Shown: piece by piece, positions 43,835 to 52,026 of the stretch
Layout: every line of letters starts with the position of its first letter
How positions within the stretch are numbered: the stretch's first letter is position 1
Source: Flavilitoribacter nigricans DSM 23189 = NBRC 102662
GTDB taxonomy: Bacteria; Bacteroidota; Bacteroidia; Chitinophagales; Saprospiraceae
NCBI RefSeq assembly: GCF_002646595.1
Contig: NZ_PDUD01000010.1
Location: 124,001-188,000 of the forward strand
DNA length: 64,000 bases
Direction: 5' to 3'
Made by a program: the position numbers and the translations under genes
The notes under the pieces: generated by a model
The model's input: the letters and a program-made list of their open reading frames with translations, nothing else
Told to the model about the DNA's origin: nothing
Databases searched by the model: none

Positions 43835-45730
43835 ATGAGTGATGCTATCAAGCACGAATGCGGAATTGCACTGATCCGCTTGCTAAAACCATTAGAATAT
43901 TACCAGGAAAAGTACGGTACCTCCCTGTACGGACTCAACAAGCTGAAGCTGTTGATGCAGAAGCAGCGGAACCGCGGTCAGGACGGTGCCGGTATGGCAA
44001 CGATCAAGATCGGCGCCGAACCGGGTACTAAATATATCAGCCGGCGCCGAAGCAATGCGCCCAACTATATGTCCGACCTGTTTGATGGGGTGTACCGTCG
44101 CTTTAAGGATCTGCCGCCCGAAAAGCTGAACGATCCGCACTATCTGAAAGCCAATTTGCCCTATACCGGCGAATTGCTGCTCGGACACCTGCGCTACGGC
44201 ACCCACGGCGAAAACGTCATCGAGACCTGCCACCCCTTTCTGCGGCAAAACAACTGGGTAAGCCGGAACCTCATCCTGGCCGGGAACTTCAACCTGACCA
44301 ATGTTGACGAATTGTTTGACGAACTGGTGGAACTGGGTCAGTCGCCGAAGGAGAAATCGGATACGGTAACGGTACTGGAAAAGATCGGCCACTTTCTGGA
44401 CGATGAGGTACAACGCCTGCACACCTGGTTCAAACCGGACGGCTACACCAATAACGAGATCAACGATCTGATCTTTAAAAACCTGGACGTACAACGTCTG
44501 TTGAGACGGGCCAGTAAGAAATTCGACGGAGGTTACGTGATGGCCGGACTGATCGGCCACGGTGACGCTTTCGTTCTGCGGGACCCGAACGGGATCCGTC
44601 CGGCATTCTACTACTACGACGATGAGATCGCAGTGGTGGCCTCCGAACGACCGGCCATTCAGACCGTACTGGACGTTCACCACAGCAAGGTTTCGGAACT
44701 CAAACCCGGCCACGCTTTCATCGTGAAGCGGGACGGACAGGTATCCGAAAAACCTTTTATCGATCCCAAACCGCGCGCCGCCTGCTCATTCGAGCGGATC
44801 TACTTTTCCCGCGGTACCGATCGCGATATCTATCTGGAAAGAAAGAAACTGGGGGAACTGTTGGCCGACAAAGTACTGGAAGCCGTGGATTACGATTTCG
44901 ACAGAACGGTATTCTCCTTTATTCCCAATACGGCGGAAACGGCCTTTCTGGGGATGATCCAGGGCATCGAGCGCCGGCTGGACGACATCAAAAAAGAGAA
45001 GATCGTCAATCTGACGGAAAAGGAACTGAACAGCAAAAAACTGGAAAAGATCCTTTCCCTGAAGCCACGGGTGGAAAAACTGGTGGTCAAGGACGCCAAG
45101 CAGCGTACTTTCATCGCCGATACTACCTCCCGGGGAGCGATGGTTTCCCACGTATACGACGTGACCTACGGTATTGTGGAAAACGAACGGGATACCCTCG
45201 TACTGATGGACGACTCTATTGTTCGCGGTACGACCATGCGCGACAGTATCATCCGGATCGTATCCCGCCTGCGCCCCAAAAAGATCGTGATCGTTTCTTC
45301 CGCTCCGCAGATCCGCTTTCCGGACTGCTACGGCATTGACATGTCGAAAATGGGAGAATTTGTCGCTTTCCGGGCCCTGGTCGAGCTTCTGAAGGAAAAC
45401 GGGAAAGAAAACCTGCTGCAGGAAGCCTACGAGCGCTGTAAGCAGATGGAAAATCTGCCCAAGGAGCAGATCACCAATGCGGTAGCCTCCCTGTACAATG
45501 AGTTCTCTTACGAATGTGTTTCGCAGAAGATCGCCCAGATCATCTCTCCGGACGACATCAAACCGAAAGTAGAAGTGATCTACCAGACCATCGACGGCCT
45601 GCAGGAGGCTTGCCCCAACAACAACGGGGACTGGTATTTCTCCGGCAACTACCCCACTCCCGGCGGGAATAAGGTAGTCAACAAGGCTTTCGTCAATTAC
45701 ATGGAAGGAAAGAACGAACGGGCTTACTAA
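43835..45730 (+). CDS. Long PurF-like amidophosphoribosyltransferase
   Basis: 631 residues, longer than typical PurF (~470-505). The class-II glutamine amidotransferase start is 'HECGIALIR' with Cys9 as likely nucleophile after removal of 8 residues; 'QRNRGQDGAGMA' and 'LLLGHLRYGTHG' follow. The PRPP-binding loop 'LVLMDDSIVRGTTMRDS' marks the phosphoribosyltransferase domain. PurF makes phosphoribosylamine from PRPP and glutamine in the first step of purine synthesis. An insertion after the catalytic Cys ('LLKPLEYYQEKYGTSLYG') and the extra length mark a distinct long subfamily, so it may not be the housekeeping enzyme. Its last codons are duplicated downstream. Confidence 0.85.
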   Translation: MSDAIKHECGIALIRLLKPLEYYQEKYGTSLYGLNKLKLLMQKQRNRGQDGAGMATIKIGAEPGTKYISRRRSNAPNYMSDLFDGVYRRFKDLPPEKLNDPHYLKANLPYTGELLLGHLRYGTHGENVIETCHPFLRQNNWVSRNLILAGNFNLTNVDELFDELVELGQSPKEKSDTVTVLEKIGHFLDDEVQRLHTWFKPDGYTNNEINDLIFKNLDVQRLLRRASKKFDGGYVMAGLIGHGDAFVLRDPNGIRPAFYYYDDEIAVVASERPAIQTVLDVHHSKVSELKPGHAFIVKRDGQVSEKPFIDPKPRAACSFERIYFSRGTDRDIYLERKKLGELLADKVLEAVDYDFDRTVFSFIPNTAETAFLGMIQGIERRLDDIKKEKIVNLTEKELNSKKLEKILSLKPRVEKLVVKDAKQRTFIADTTSRGAMVSHVYDVTYGIVENERDTLVLMDDSIVRGTTMRDSIIRIVSRLRPKKIVIVSSAPQIRFPDCYGIDMSKMGEFVAFRALVELLKENGKENLLQEAYERCKQMENLPKEQITNAVASLYNEFSYECVSQKIAQIISPDDIKPKVEVIYQTIDGLQEACPNNNGDWYFSGNYPTPGGNKVVNKAFVNYMEGKNERAY

Positions 45731-45754
45731 ACGTCCGATCTTATCGAATATAAA

Positions 45755-45801
45755 AAAGGTGCATACCGATCAATTTAGCTCAGGGTGCACCTTTCTTTTT
45801 T
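45755..45801 (+). terminator. Intrinsic terminator of the PurF-like gene
   Basis: AAAGGTGCA (45755-45763) pairs with TGCACCTTT (45786-45794), followed by C and six T. It lies 25 nt past the stop. Confidence 0.85.
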
Positions 45802-46163
45802 GCGTTGTCCGACCTTAGTTCGACTTTAGCATTTTATGTTGCGTCCAGTAAATAGAATGGGAAAACGGACATTCTGTGATTAATACATGGCCACGGCTAC
45901 GCCCTTCAATATGAAACCCCTTACTGATCTACAGATATCTTCGCAGCTACGCCGCTGACATCGATAAGGGCGTAGCCCTTTAATATTTGTAGCTGTATGA
46001 TTGAGATCAGATCGGGGAAGGGCATAGCCCTGAAGATAAAATGGGATTTCTCCGGCAACTACCCCACTCCCGGCGGGAATAAGGTAGTCAACAAGGCCTT
46101 CGTCAATTACATGGAAGGAAAGAACGAACGGGCTTACTAATAGTCCGATCCTATCGAATATAA
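45802..46163. repeat. Short GGGCNTAGCCC palindromes in the spacer
   Basis: The spacer of the array holds three related palindromes: GGCTACGCCCTT (45898 region), AAGGGCGTAGCCC (45966 region) and GAAGGGCATAGCCCTGAAG (46015-46033). The first two are opposite in sense and could pair as a long hairpin. The same set recurs in the next spacer, 410 nt later. No gene is supported here. Confidence 0.6.
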
Positions 46164-46210
46164 AAAGGTGCATCCCAATCAATTTAGCTCAGGGTGCACC
46201 TTTCTTTTTT
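46164..46210 (+). terminator. Second copy of the PurF-like gene terminator
   Basis: AAAGGTGCA (46164-46172) and TGCACCTTT (46195-46203) followed by a T-run. It is inside the duplicated unit and would back up the first terminator. Confidence 0.8.
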
Positions 46211-46638
46211 GCGTTGTCCGGCCTTAGTTCGACTTTAGTATTTTAAGCTGCGTCCAGTAAATAGAATAGGGAAACGGACATTATGTGATTAATACATGGC
46301 CTGGGCTACGCCCTTCAATATGAAACCCCTTACTGATCTACAGATATCTTCGCAGCTACGCCGCTGACATGGATAAGGGCGTAGCCCTGTAATATTTGTA
46401 GCTGTATGATTGAGATCAGATCGGGGAAGGGCATAGCACTGAAGATAAAATGGGATTTCTCCGGCAACTACCCCACTTCCGGCGGGAATAAGGTAGTCAA
46501 CAAGGCCTTCGTCAATTACATGGAAGGAAAGAACGAACGGGCTTACTAAACGTCCGATCTTATCGAATAAAAAAACATGAGTTCATCCTGATTTTTTTCA
46601 GGACTCAAAAATAACCTCGTAGCGGTTAAACATTCGTA

Positions 46639-46666
46639 GAAAAATAGTCGAAATGCTGGTTTCGAC
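46639..46666 (-). terminator. Intrinsic terminator of the ATP-grasp gene
   Basis: On the minus strand, GTCGAAA and TTTCGAC (46647-46653 / 46660-46666) form a hairpin followed by TATTTTTC. An overlapping hairpin GACCT-CTCTT-AGGTC (46664-46678) could compete. It lies ~70 nt past the stop. Confidence 0.65.
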
Positions 46667-46738
46667 CTCTCTTAGGTCATACACCGCTTTTTATAAAATT
46701 CGGGTTGATTCATGTTCCTTTTTTGGCTCAGTTCGACT

Positions 46739-47941
46739 TTAATGCGTCGGTTTATCCGGTGCCGGCGCGCTGGCGTGGAAATCATTAAAGATCCGCTGCG
46801 CGTATTTATCCAGCAGTTCGAGCACCCGTTCCCGGGTTTCCGCGCGCACGATCAGTCCCACGTGGTGCTTTTTATTCATCCGCCAGACGATCTCCGCATC
46901 GTCGAATACCGAAAGGTCCGGCCATTCGAACCGCGATAAAGACACGATGATACCCGCATAATCCTCCCGGACCAGCGGCAACTGGTAGGCCGATTCCGTC
47001 GCCATGGCGGTTTCTATCTTGGCCCATTCCGCCCAGAGGTTGATCCCGGAGGAAGCCTCCACCATTTCGGCCAGGTGCGCCCCGCCTACCCGGGAGGACG
47101 TTTCCAGAAAATAAAATTTGCCATCTTCGTTTGACTTGATGTATTCGGTATGGGAAGCACTGAAGCGCATGCCGAAAGCCTCCATTACCTTGGTATTAAG
47201 GATCTTGAGCGCGCGGTCATCATCCCCGCCGAAGGGTACGGTATGGGAACGGAAGATCCCTCCGCCGTGGGCTACCTCAAATGGCGTATCCAGATAGCGG
47301 GAAACCCGGCAGAAAATAACCTTCCCGTCTACCGAAAGGGCATCGGCATGGTAGACGTTGCCGGGTTTAAACTGTTCCACCAGGTACTGATGTCTTTTAT
47401 CTCCAAGTTCGTGGATCACCCGCCAGAGTTCCTCGGCACTGTGCACTTTACGGATACCCGTAGCCGAAGCTTCCGCCCGCGGTTTGACCACCCAGGGCGC
47501 CGGCACATTGGCCGCAAACTGGTTGATGGCCTCATCGTTAAAAAGGGAGGAGAACGGTGGCACGGGGATACCTTCCTCCGCAGCCTTCTGCCGCATAGCC
47601 AGTTTATCCCGAAACAGGCGGGCGGTGGTTTGTCCCATACCGGGGATCCGGAACTCTTCCCGCAAATAGGCCGCTTTTTCCACATCAAAATCATCCAGAG
47701 CCACGATGCGATCTACCGTCCGGCTCCGCAACAGCCAGGCCATGCCGCCCGCCAATTTGCCGAAATTCTCCGGGGTATTGGAGTCGTCCTCCATGTAGAA
47801 GAATTCATCAATAGCTTCCCGCGGCCAGGCGGCGTCTTCCAGTTTTTTATTGGTCAGCAGAAAAACGGTATTGCCCGCTGCCTTGCAGGCACGCATAAAA
47901 TCGACGCCTTTGAAGTAACAGGAGATGCAAAGAAAAGTCAT
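46739..47941 (-). CDS. ATP-grasp domain protein
   Basis: 400 residues, no signal peptide, so cytoplasmic. The N-terminal ~100 residues form a Rossmann-like pre-ATP-grasp domain (MTFLCISCYFKGVDFMRACK). ATP-grasp motifs follow: 'RLFRDKLAMRQKAAEEGIPV', 'PWVVKPRAEASATGIRKV', 'YLVEQFKPGNVYHADAL' and the metal-binding 'YFLETSSRVGGAHLAEMV'. Members ligate carboxylates to amines, as in carbamoyl-phosphate, biotin or dipeptide ligases. The substrate is unknown. It is probably monocistronic, 66 nt downstream of the leucyl aminopeptidase. Confidence 0.85.
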   Translation of the reverse strand: MTFLCISCYFKGVDFMRACKAAGNTVFLLTNKKLEDAAWPREAIDEFFYMEDDSNTPENFGKLAGGMAWLLRSRTVDRIVALDDFDVEKAAYLREEFRIPGMGQTTARLFRDKLAMRQKAAEEGIPVPPFSSLFNDEAINQFAANVPAPWVVKPRAEASATGIRKVHSAEELWRVIHELGDKRHQYLVEQFKPGNVYHADALSVDGKVIFCRVSRYLDTPFEVAHGGGIFRSHTVPFGGDDDRALKILNTKVMEAFGMRFSASHTEYIKSNEDGKFYFLETSSRVGGAHLAEMVEASSGINLWAEWAKIETAMATESAYQLPLVREDYAGIIVSLSRFEWPDLSVFDDAEIVWRMNKKHHVGLIVRAETRERVLELLDKYAQRIFNDFHASAPAPDKPTH

Positions 47942-48007
47942 AGGTTGTATTTATGAAGTGTCAGGGAACGGATCCGCCGGACGGCATCCTTCCCCCAATA
48001 TACAAAC

Positions 48008-49516
48008 TCACGCCTGTTCTGTATCGGCAGGAGCAGGACTTATTTTAGTCAGGTATTCGATCAATAGCCGGATGCCGTAAGCGGTTGCACTTTTTTGCAT
48101 GCTGAATTCCGAGTCGCCAAAGGCAACTCCGGCAATATCCAGATGCGCCCAGGCCGGATGGTTTTCCGTGAAAAATTCCAGGAATTTAGCCGCACCGATC
48201 GCTCCGGCAACGGGTTTTCCACTAAAGTTGCGCACGTCGGCTACATCCGATTTGATGTCATCATTGTAAGCATCCCAGAGCGGCAGTCGCCAGACCATTT
48301 CTCCGGTCGTCTCGGCTACAGTGTTCAGTTGCTGATAGAGTTGATCGTTGTTGGTGAAGATAGCCGCAGCGTGGTAACCCAGGGTACGCACCGTACTACC
48401 GGTAAGGGTGGCCAGATCGATCAGCACTTCCGGTTGGTAATGGCGCAGAATATAGGCGATACCGTCCGCCAGGATCAACCGGCCTTCGGCGTCCGTATCG
48501 ATGATCTCGATGGTTTTGCCGCTGTAGGAATCGATCACGTCACTGGGTTTGACCGACTTGGCATCCACACTGTTGTCCGTTGCGGGCACCACCCCTATGA
48601 GGTGTATCGGCAGCTTCAGTTTGGCGGCCATTTCCATGGTCCCGAAAACGGCAGCAGCTCCCCCCATATCGCTTTTCATGTAATGCAGATTGGTGGAGGG
48701 CTTGATGGACAGGCCGCCGGTATCGAAGGTCACGCCCTTACCCACCAGGCCGATACGGGGTAATGACTCGGATTCCTCTTCCGGCTTATACTCCATAACG
48801 ATGAACATTGGAGGGTTGGCACTGCCCTGATTAACGGCCAGCAGGGCGTGGAGTCCAATATTACGGATCCGGCCCATGTCCATGATATCTACCCGGAATC
48901 CGTTCTTATCTCCCGAGCGCATGGCCCAGTTGGCCAGATCAGCCGGTATCTTTTTGTTGCTCGGGGCGTTTACCAGATCCATCATATCCCATTGGGTCTT
49001 CGCCATTTGCAGTCCTTTTTCCGCCGCTTTCCGGCAGGCTGCTTTTTGATCTTCGGCAACCTGCAGGGTGAGGCCGGCGTTTTCGGACCAAAGCGCAGGT
49101 TTATTTTTCCGCTCGGACTTATAACGTCCCATCTGGTAGCCCCCCAGATAGCAACCGTTGACGGCGGCTTCTACCCATACGGGCAGGGCGGGGGTATCCG
49201 GTACGTGGAAAAAGCTGATGCCAACGTTTGCCGGCAGTTTTTCTTTCTGCCGGTGGGCCAGGGTGCGAAAGGCACGTACAATATCCACGGTTCGGTCCTT
49301 CCGGCCCAATCCGAGTAAAAATACTTTTTGTCCCTTGGTGTAAAGTGGAAGGATCTCGCAGTAGTCCGCTTTAAAATCCTGTTGAAAACTCTCCAGGCTC
49401 AGGCCGGTGATCTCGGCTATCTTTTTCAATTCCGCCTCCAACTGATCATTGGCGGCAATAGGAATGATCGAGACCTTTTGCGAAAGGTTTGGTGTAGCTG
49501 TAAATTCGAATGTCAT
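48008..49516 (-). CDS. Leucyl aminopeptidase (M17)
   Basis: 502 residues, normal for M17. The catalytic domain shows 'VGKGVTFDTGGLSIKPS' (metal/Lys region), 'MKSDMGGAAAVFGTMEMAAK' and the signature 'IDTDAEGRLILADGIAY'. The N-terminal ~170 residues are the regulatory macro-like domain. M17 enzymes remove N-terminal Leu and other residues as two-metal hexamers in the cytoplasm. No signal peptide. It lies 28 nt downstream of the esterase gene, so an operon is plausible. Confidence 0.93.
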   Translation of the reverse strand: MTFEFTATPNLSQKVSIIPIAANDQLEAELKKIAEITGLSLESFQQDFKADYCEILPLYTKGQKVFLLGLGRKDRTVDIVRAFRTLAHRQKEKLPANVGISFFHVPDTPALPVWVEAAVNGCYLGGYQMGRYKSERKNKPALWSENAGLTLQVAEDQKAACRKAAEKGLQMAKTQWDMMDLVNAPSNKKIPADLANWAMRSGDKNGFRVDIMDMGRIRNIGLHALLAVNQGSANPPMFIVMEYKPEEESESLPRIGLVGKGVTFDTGGLSIKPSTNLHYMKSDMGGAAAVFGTMEMAAKLKLPIHLIGVVPATDNSVDAKSVKPSDVIDSYSGKTIEIIDTDAEGRLILADGIAYILRHYQPEVLIDLATLTGSTVRTLGYHAAAIFTNNDQLYQQLNTVAETTGEMVWRLPLWDAYNDDIKSDVADVRNFSGKPVAGAIGAAKFLEFFTENHPAWAHLDIAGVAFGDSEFSMQKSATAYGIRLLIEYLTKISPAPADTEQA

Positions 49517-49544
49517 GATCTAGGCTTTTGGGAGTTCGGGAGTT

Positions 49545-50675
49545 TCAGTTTTTTTTATCGAAATATAACCATTCTATGGCTCGTGGAAACTCCTCCCCCC
49601 ATCGTTTTTCATTGTGCTCCCCATTGGGGTCTATGGCTAGTTCAAATTGCATACGCTGGTCCTGACCTTGCTTTTCCAGCGCCGCTTTAAGTTTTTGTAT
49701 GTTGGGTATCACGTTGGCTCCTTCCGCGCCACCTCCGTAGAGATACACCTTGGTGCGCAATACATCCTGGAACTGTATGGCGTGAAAATGAATGTTCGGC
49801 GCAACCCAGAGCGAAGGAGAGAAGATCATCAGTTTGCTGTAGATGTTCGGATACATCAACCCGGCATAAATGCTGATCAATCCACCCATCGAACTGCCTC
49901 CGATCCCGGTATTTTCCCGTTCCGGCAGAGTACGAAAATGACTATCCACGTAGGGTTTAAGTGTATCGGCCAGAAAGCTGACGTACTTTTTCCCCTGCCC
50001 TACGCCCAATCGCGTGCGGTAACTCGGCGTAAACTCCTCGATCCGTTCATCCTCAGCGTGATCGATAGCAATAATGATCAGTTCGTGGGTGCCCCGTTCG
50101 GCCATTATGGCGAGCTTCTTATCCACTCCCCAGCTACCGAAAGGTGCGTAATCATCAAACAGGTTTTGCCCGTCCTGCAGGTACAGCACCGGATAACGCT
50201 TGTCGGAAGTATCGTAATCGTACGGCAACAAGGCTGCGATACGGCGGGTTTTGATCAGTTGCGGGATCTCAAATGCATCGGATATCACCTGGATGCGGGG
50301 CAGGAATTCCAGCGGGTAGGTGCGGCCGGAAGTTTTCCAGCGCACGACTATATCGCGACGATGTCCTTCCTCGGTAGTGACCATGCGGTTGGAGACCTCA
50401 TTACCGTACTGATCCAGTTCTACTTCATCCCAGCTACCTCGGTGGTATTTGTATTCCAATACCGGCGGCAGTTCTTCGAGCGGGATACAAAGTTCGAAAT
50501 GCCCGGGTGCGGTTCGGGTCAGTTGAAAACGTTCGTCGTGGATATGCCAGTCGTTGAAATTCCCGGCCAGATAGATGGCGTGATCGCCTTCCTCCACACT
50601 AGTCTCCAATTCAAATAAAAAGCACGAAGCCGTACGCATTTCCTCATCCTGCGTTTTGGCCTTTGAATTTCCCAT
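49545..50675 (-). CDS. Esterase-family protein with N-terminal CBM48-like domain
   Basis: 376 residues from the ATG at 50673-50675; an in-frame TTG 15 nt upstream is less likely. Residues ~15-100 resemble a carbohydrate-binding E-set/CBM48 domain ('AIYLAGNFNDWHIHDERFQL', 'LEYKYHRGSWDEVELDQYGN'). The rest is an esterase-D/feruloyl-esterase-like alpha/beta hydrolase: 'YPVLYLQDGQNLFDDYAPFG', nucleophile elbow 'TGIGGSSMGGLISIYAGLMY' and 'PNGEHNEKRWGEEFP' with the catalytic His. No signal peptide is evident, so it may be cytoplasmic. Substrate is probably a carbohydrate ester. Confidence 0.83.
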   Translation of the reverse strand: MGNSKAKTQDEEMRTASCFLFELETSVEEGDHAIYLAGNFNDWHIHDERFQLTRTAPGHFELCIPLEELPPVLEYKYHRGSWDEVELDQYGNEVSNRMVTTEEGHRRDIVVRWKTSGRTYPLEFLPRIQVISDAFEIPQLIKTRRIAALLPYDYDTSDKRYPVLYLQDGQNLFDDYAPFGSWGVDKKLAIMAERGTHELIIIAIDHAEDERIEEFTPSYRTRLGVGQGKKYVSFLADTLKPYVDSHFRTLPERENTGIGGSSMGGLISIYAGLMYPNIYSKLMIFSPSLWVAPNIHFHAIQFQDVLRTKVYLYGGGAEGANVIPNIQKLKAALEKQGQDQRMQFELAIDPNGEHNEKRWGEEFPRAIEWLYFDKKN

Positions 50676-51074
50676 CGTTCTTGTAGTCAATCGGCAGTGA
50701 CGGGTATTCAGTAATGGATAGATTCTGAGTGATCATTTACCGGTATATCTCCGGAACTCGTTTTGCTGTCTACTGATCACCGTCAACTGCAACGTACTTT
50801 TCAACAAAAGCCTGAAAAGCCAAAATATCCGGCAAAGTTAAGAAAACAGTGAGCTTTATTAGGGATTCCCAATAGGAGTTTTAAATTTGTTTTCACACAG
50901 GAGTTGTTTAATCTTTCCTCTTTTTGCTGCGCGCAAAGCACGGCGGCTCCCGGCTTCTGCCATTTGCCCCGTACCGCCCGGATACCGAATTTCCGATCAG
51001 CTATTCCGGCAAACACCGTTCACTGCGTTTCGGCGAAAGGAAAATTTAAACCGTTCCATAAAAAAGAAGAAAAG
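50676..51074. other. 399-nt divergent intergenic region
   Basis: No gene is supported. A perfect TAAATTTG (-7 box type) is at 50882-50889 on the plus strand, upstream of the second ROK gene, giving a predicted leader of ~180 nt. No -33 TTG stands at the right spacing. The leader contains no obvious hairpin except short GC stems near 50935-50960. Confidence 0.45.
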
Positions 51075-51983
51075 ATGGCATATATCTGGGGCATTGATCT
51101 GGGTGGCACCAAGATCGAGGGAGCGGTATTGGACGCTAATGACAACTGGCGTGTCGTGCACCGGCAACGTATTCCCACCGAACAGGAACACGGTTACGAA
51201 CATATCGTCCGTCAGATCAAACGGCTGGTTGACCTGATCGGAGAAGCCGTAGGCCAACAACCGGAAACGATCGGGATCGCCACCCCGGGCACGATCGATC
51301 CGCCGACCGGGTTGATGAAAAACAGCAATACGACCTGCCTCAATCATAAACCTTTCCACGCCGATGTGGAGGCAGCACTCGGCATTCCCGTAAAAATGGC
51401 CAATGATGCCAACTGCTTCGCGATTGCGGAAGCTAAAATGGGCATCGTACAGGATGTCATGCCGGGAGCACCCGTCGTTTTCGGCGTGATCATGGGCACG
51501 GGTGTCGGCGGCGGTCTGGTGATCAATGGGCAGATCCTGACCGGAGCCCAGGGTATCGGCGGGGAATGGGGGCATACTTACCTCGACGGTTCGGGCGGTC
51601 CGTGTTATTGCGGCAACGTCGGCTGTACCGAAAAAGTGATCGCCGGCCCATCGCTGGAAAGATTTTACGCGGTGCTGGCCGGTCAGAAGCGCTCGCTCAA
51701 GGAGATCTACCAACGCCATCAGGAGGGTTCCGATCCGATCGCCAGCCGCACCATTCAACGGCTGTTGCACTTCTTCGGAAAAGGCATCGCCAATATCATC
51801 AATGTAGTGGATCCGGATGTGGTCGTCCTCGGCGGTGGCGTGGGCAATATCGACCTGCTCTACACGGAAGGAGTAGAAAGCGTGAAGGAATTTGTTTTCA
51901 ACAATCGTTTGGATACGAAGTTTTTAAAGCCGAAACTGGGGGATAGTGCGGGGGTCTTTGGTGCGGCTATGCTGGTGGGGTGA
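51075..51983 (+). CDS. ROK-family sugar kinase with zinc motif
   Basis: 302 residues from the ATG at 51075 (MAYIWGIDLGGTKIEGAVL), preceded by purine-rich AAAAGAAGAAAAG. ROK motifs: 'GIDLGGTKIEG', 'IATPGTIDP', 'ANDANCFAIAEAK', 'VIMGTGVGGGLVINGQ' and the zinc-binding 'CYCGNVGCTEKVIAG'. 'GGEWGH' holds the sugar-contacting residues. A cytoplasmic glucokinase- or fructokinase-like activity is expected. It lies downstream of the esterase's divergent promoter region and 43 nt upstream of the NHL lipoprotein. Confidence 0.9.
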   Translation: MAYIWGIDLGGTKIEGAVLDANDNWRVVHRQRIPTEQEHGYEHIVRQIKRLVDLIGEAVGQQPETIGIATPGTIDPPTGLMKNSNTTCLNHKPFHADVEAALGIPVKMANDANCFAIAEAKMGIVQDVMPGAPVVFGVIMGTGVGGGLVINGQILTGAQGIGGEWGHTYLDGSGGPCYCGNVGCTEKVIAGPSLERFYAVLAGQKRSLKEIYQRHQEGSDPIASRTIQRLLHFFGKGIANIINVVDPDVVVLGGGVGNIDLLYTEGVESVKEFVFNNRLDTKFLKPKLGDSAGVFGAAMLVG

Positions 51984-52026
51984 GCGTGGGTTTTGCTGTT
52001 TACACTCTAAAAATTAAAAGGCCACT

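Larger units (their letters stand above)
45632..46571 (+). repeat. Tandem array: PurF C-terminus and 3' flank copied twice
   Basis: The last 33 codons of the PurF-like gene including the stop (from TGG at 45632) plus flank recur from 46042 and 46451 (offsets 410 and 409 nt). The third copy stops near 46571. Copies 2 and 3 keep the reading frame and stop (46138-46140, 46547-46549) but have no start of their own. They share changes absent from the gene (TAT to GAT after TGG, GCT to GCC). The ~290-nt spacers between the coding fragments are also near-identical. Confidence 0.9.

Noticed and set aside
46042-46140. Duplicated PurF ends as possible small genes
   Set aside because: They keep frame and stop but have no in-frame start or promoter, so they are better described as fragments.
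45880-46182. 100-codon minus-strand frame in the duplicated region
   Set aside because: It spans palindromes and the antisense of the duplicated PurF end; it exists only because of the repeat.
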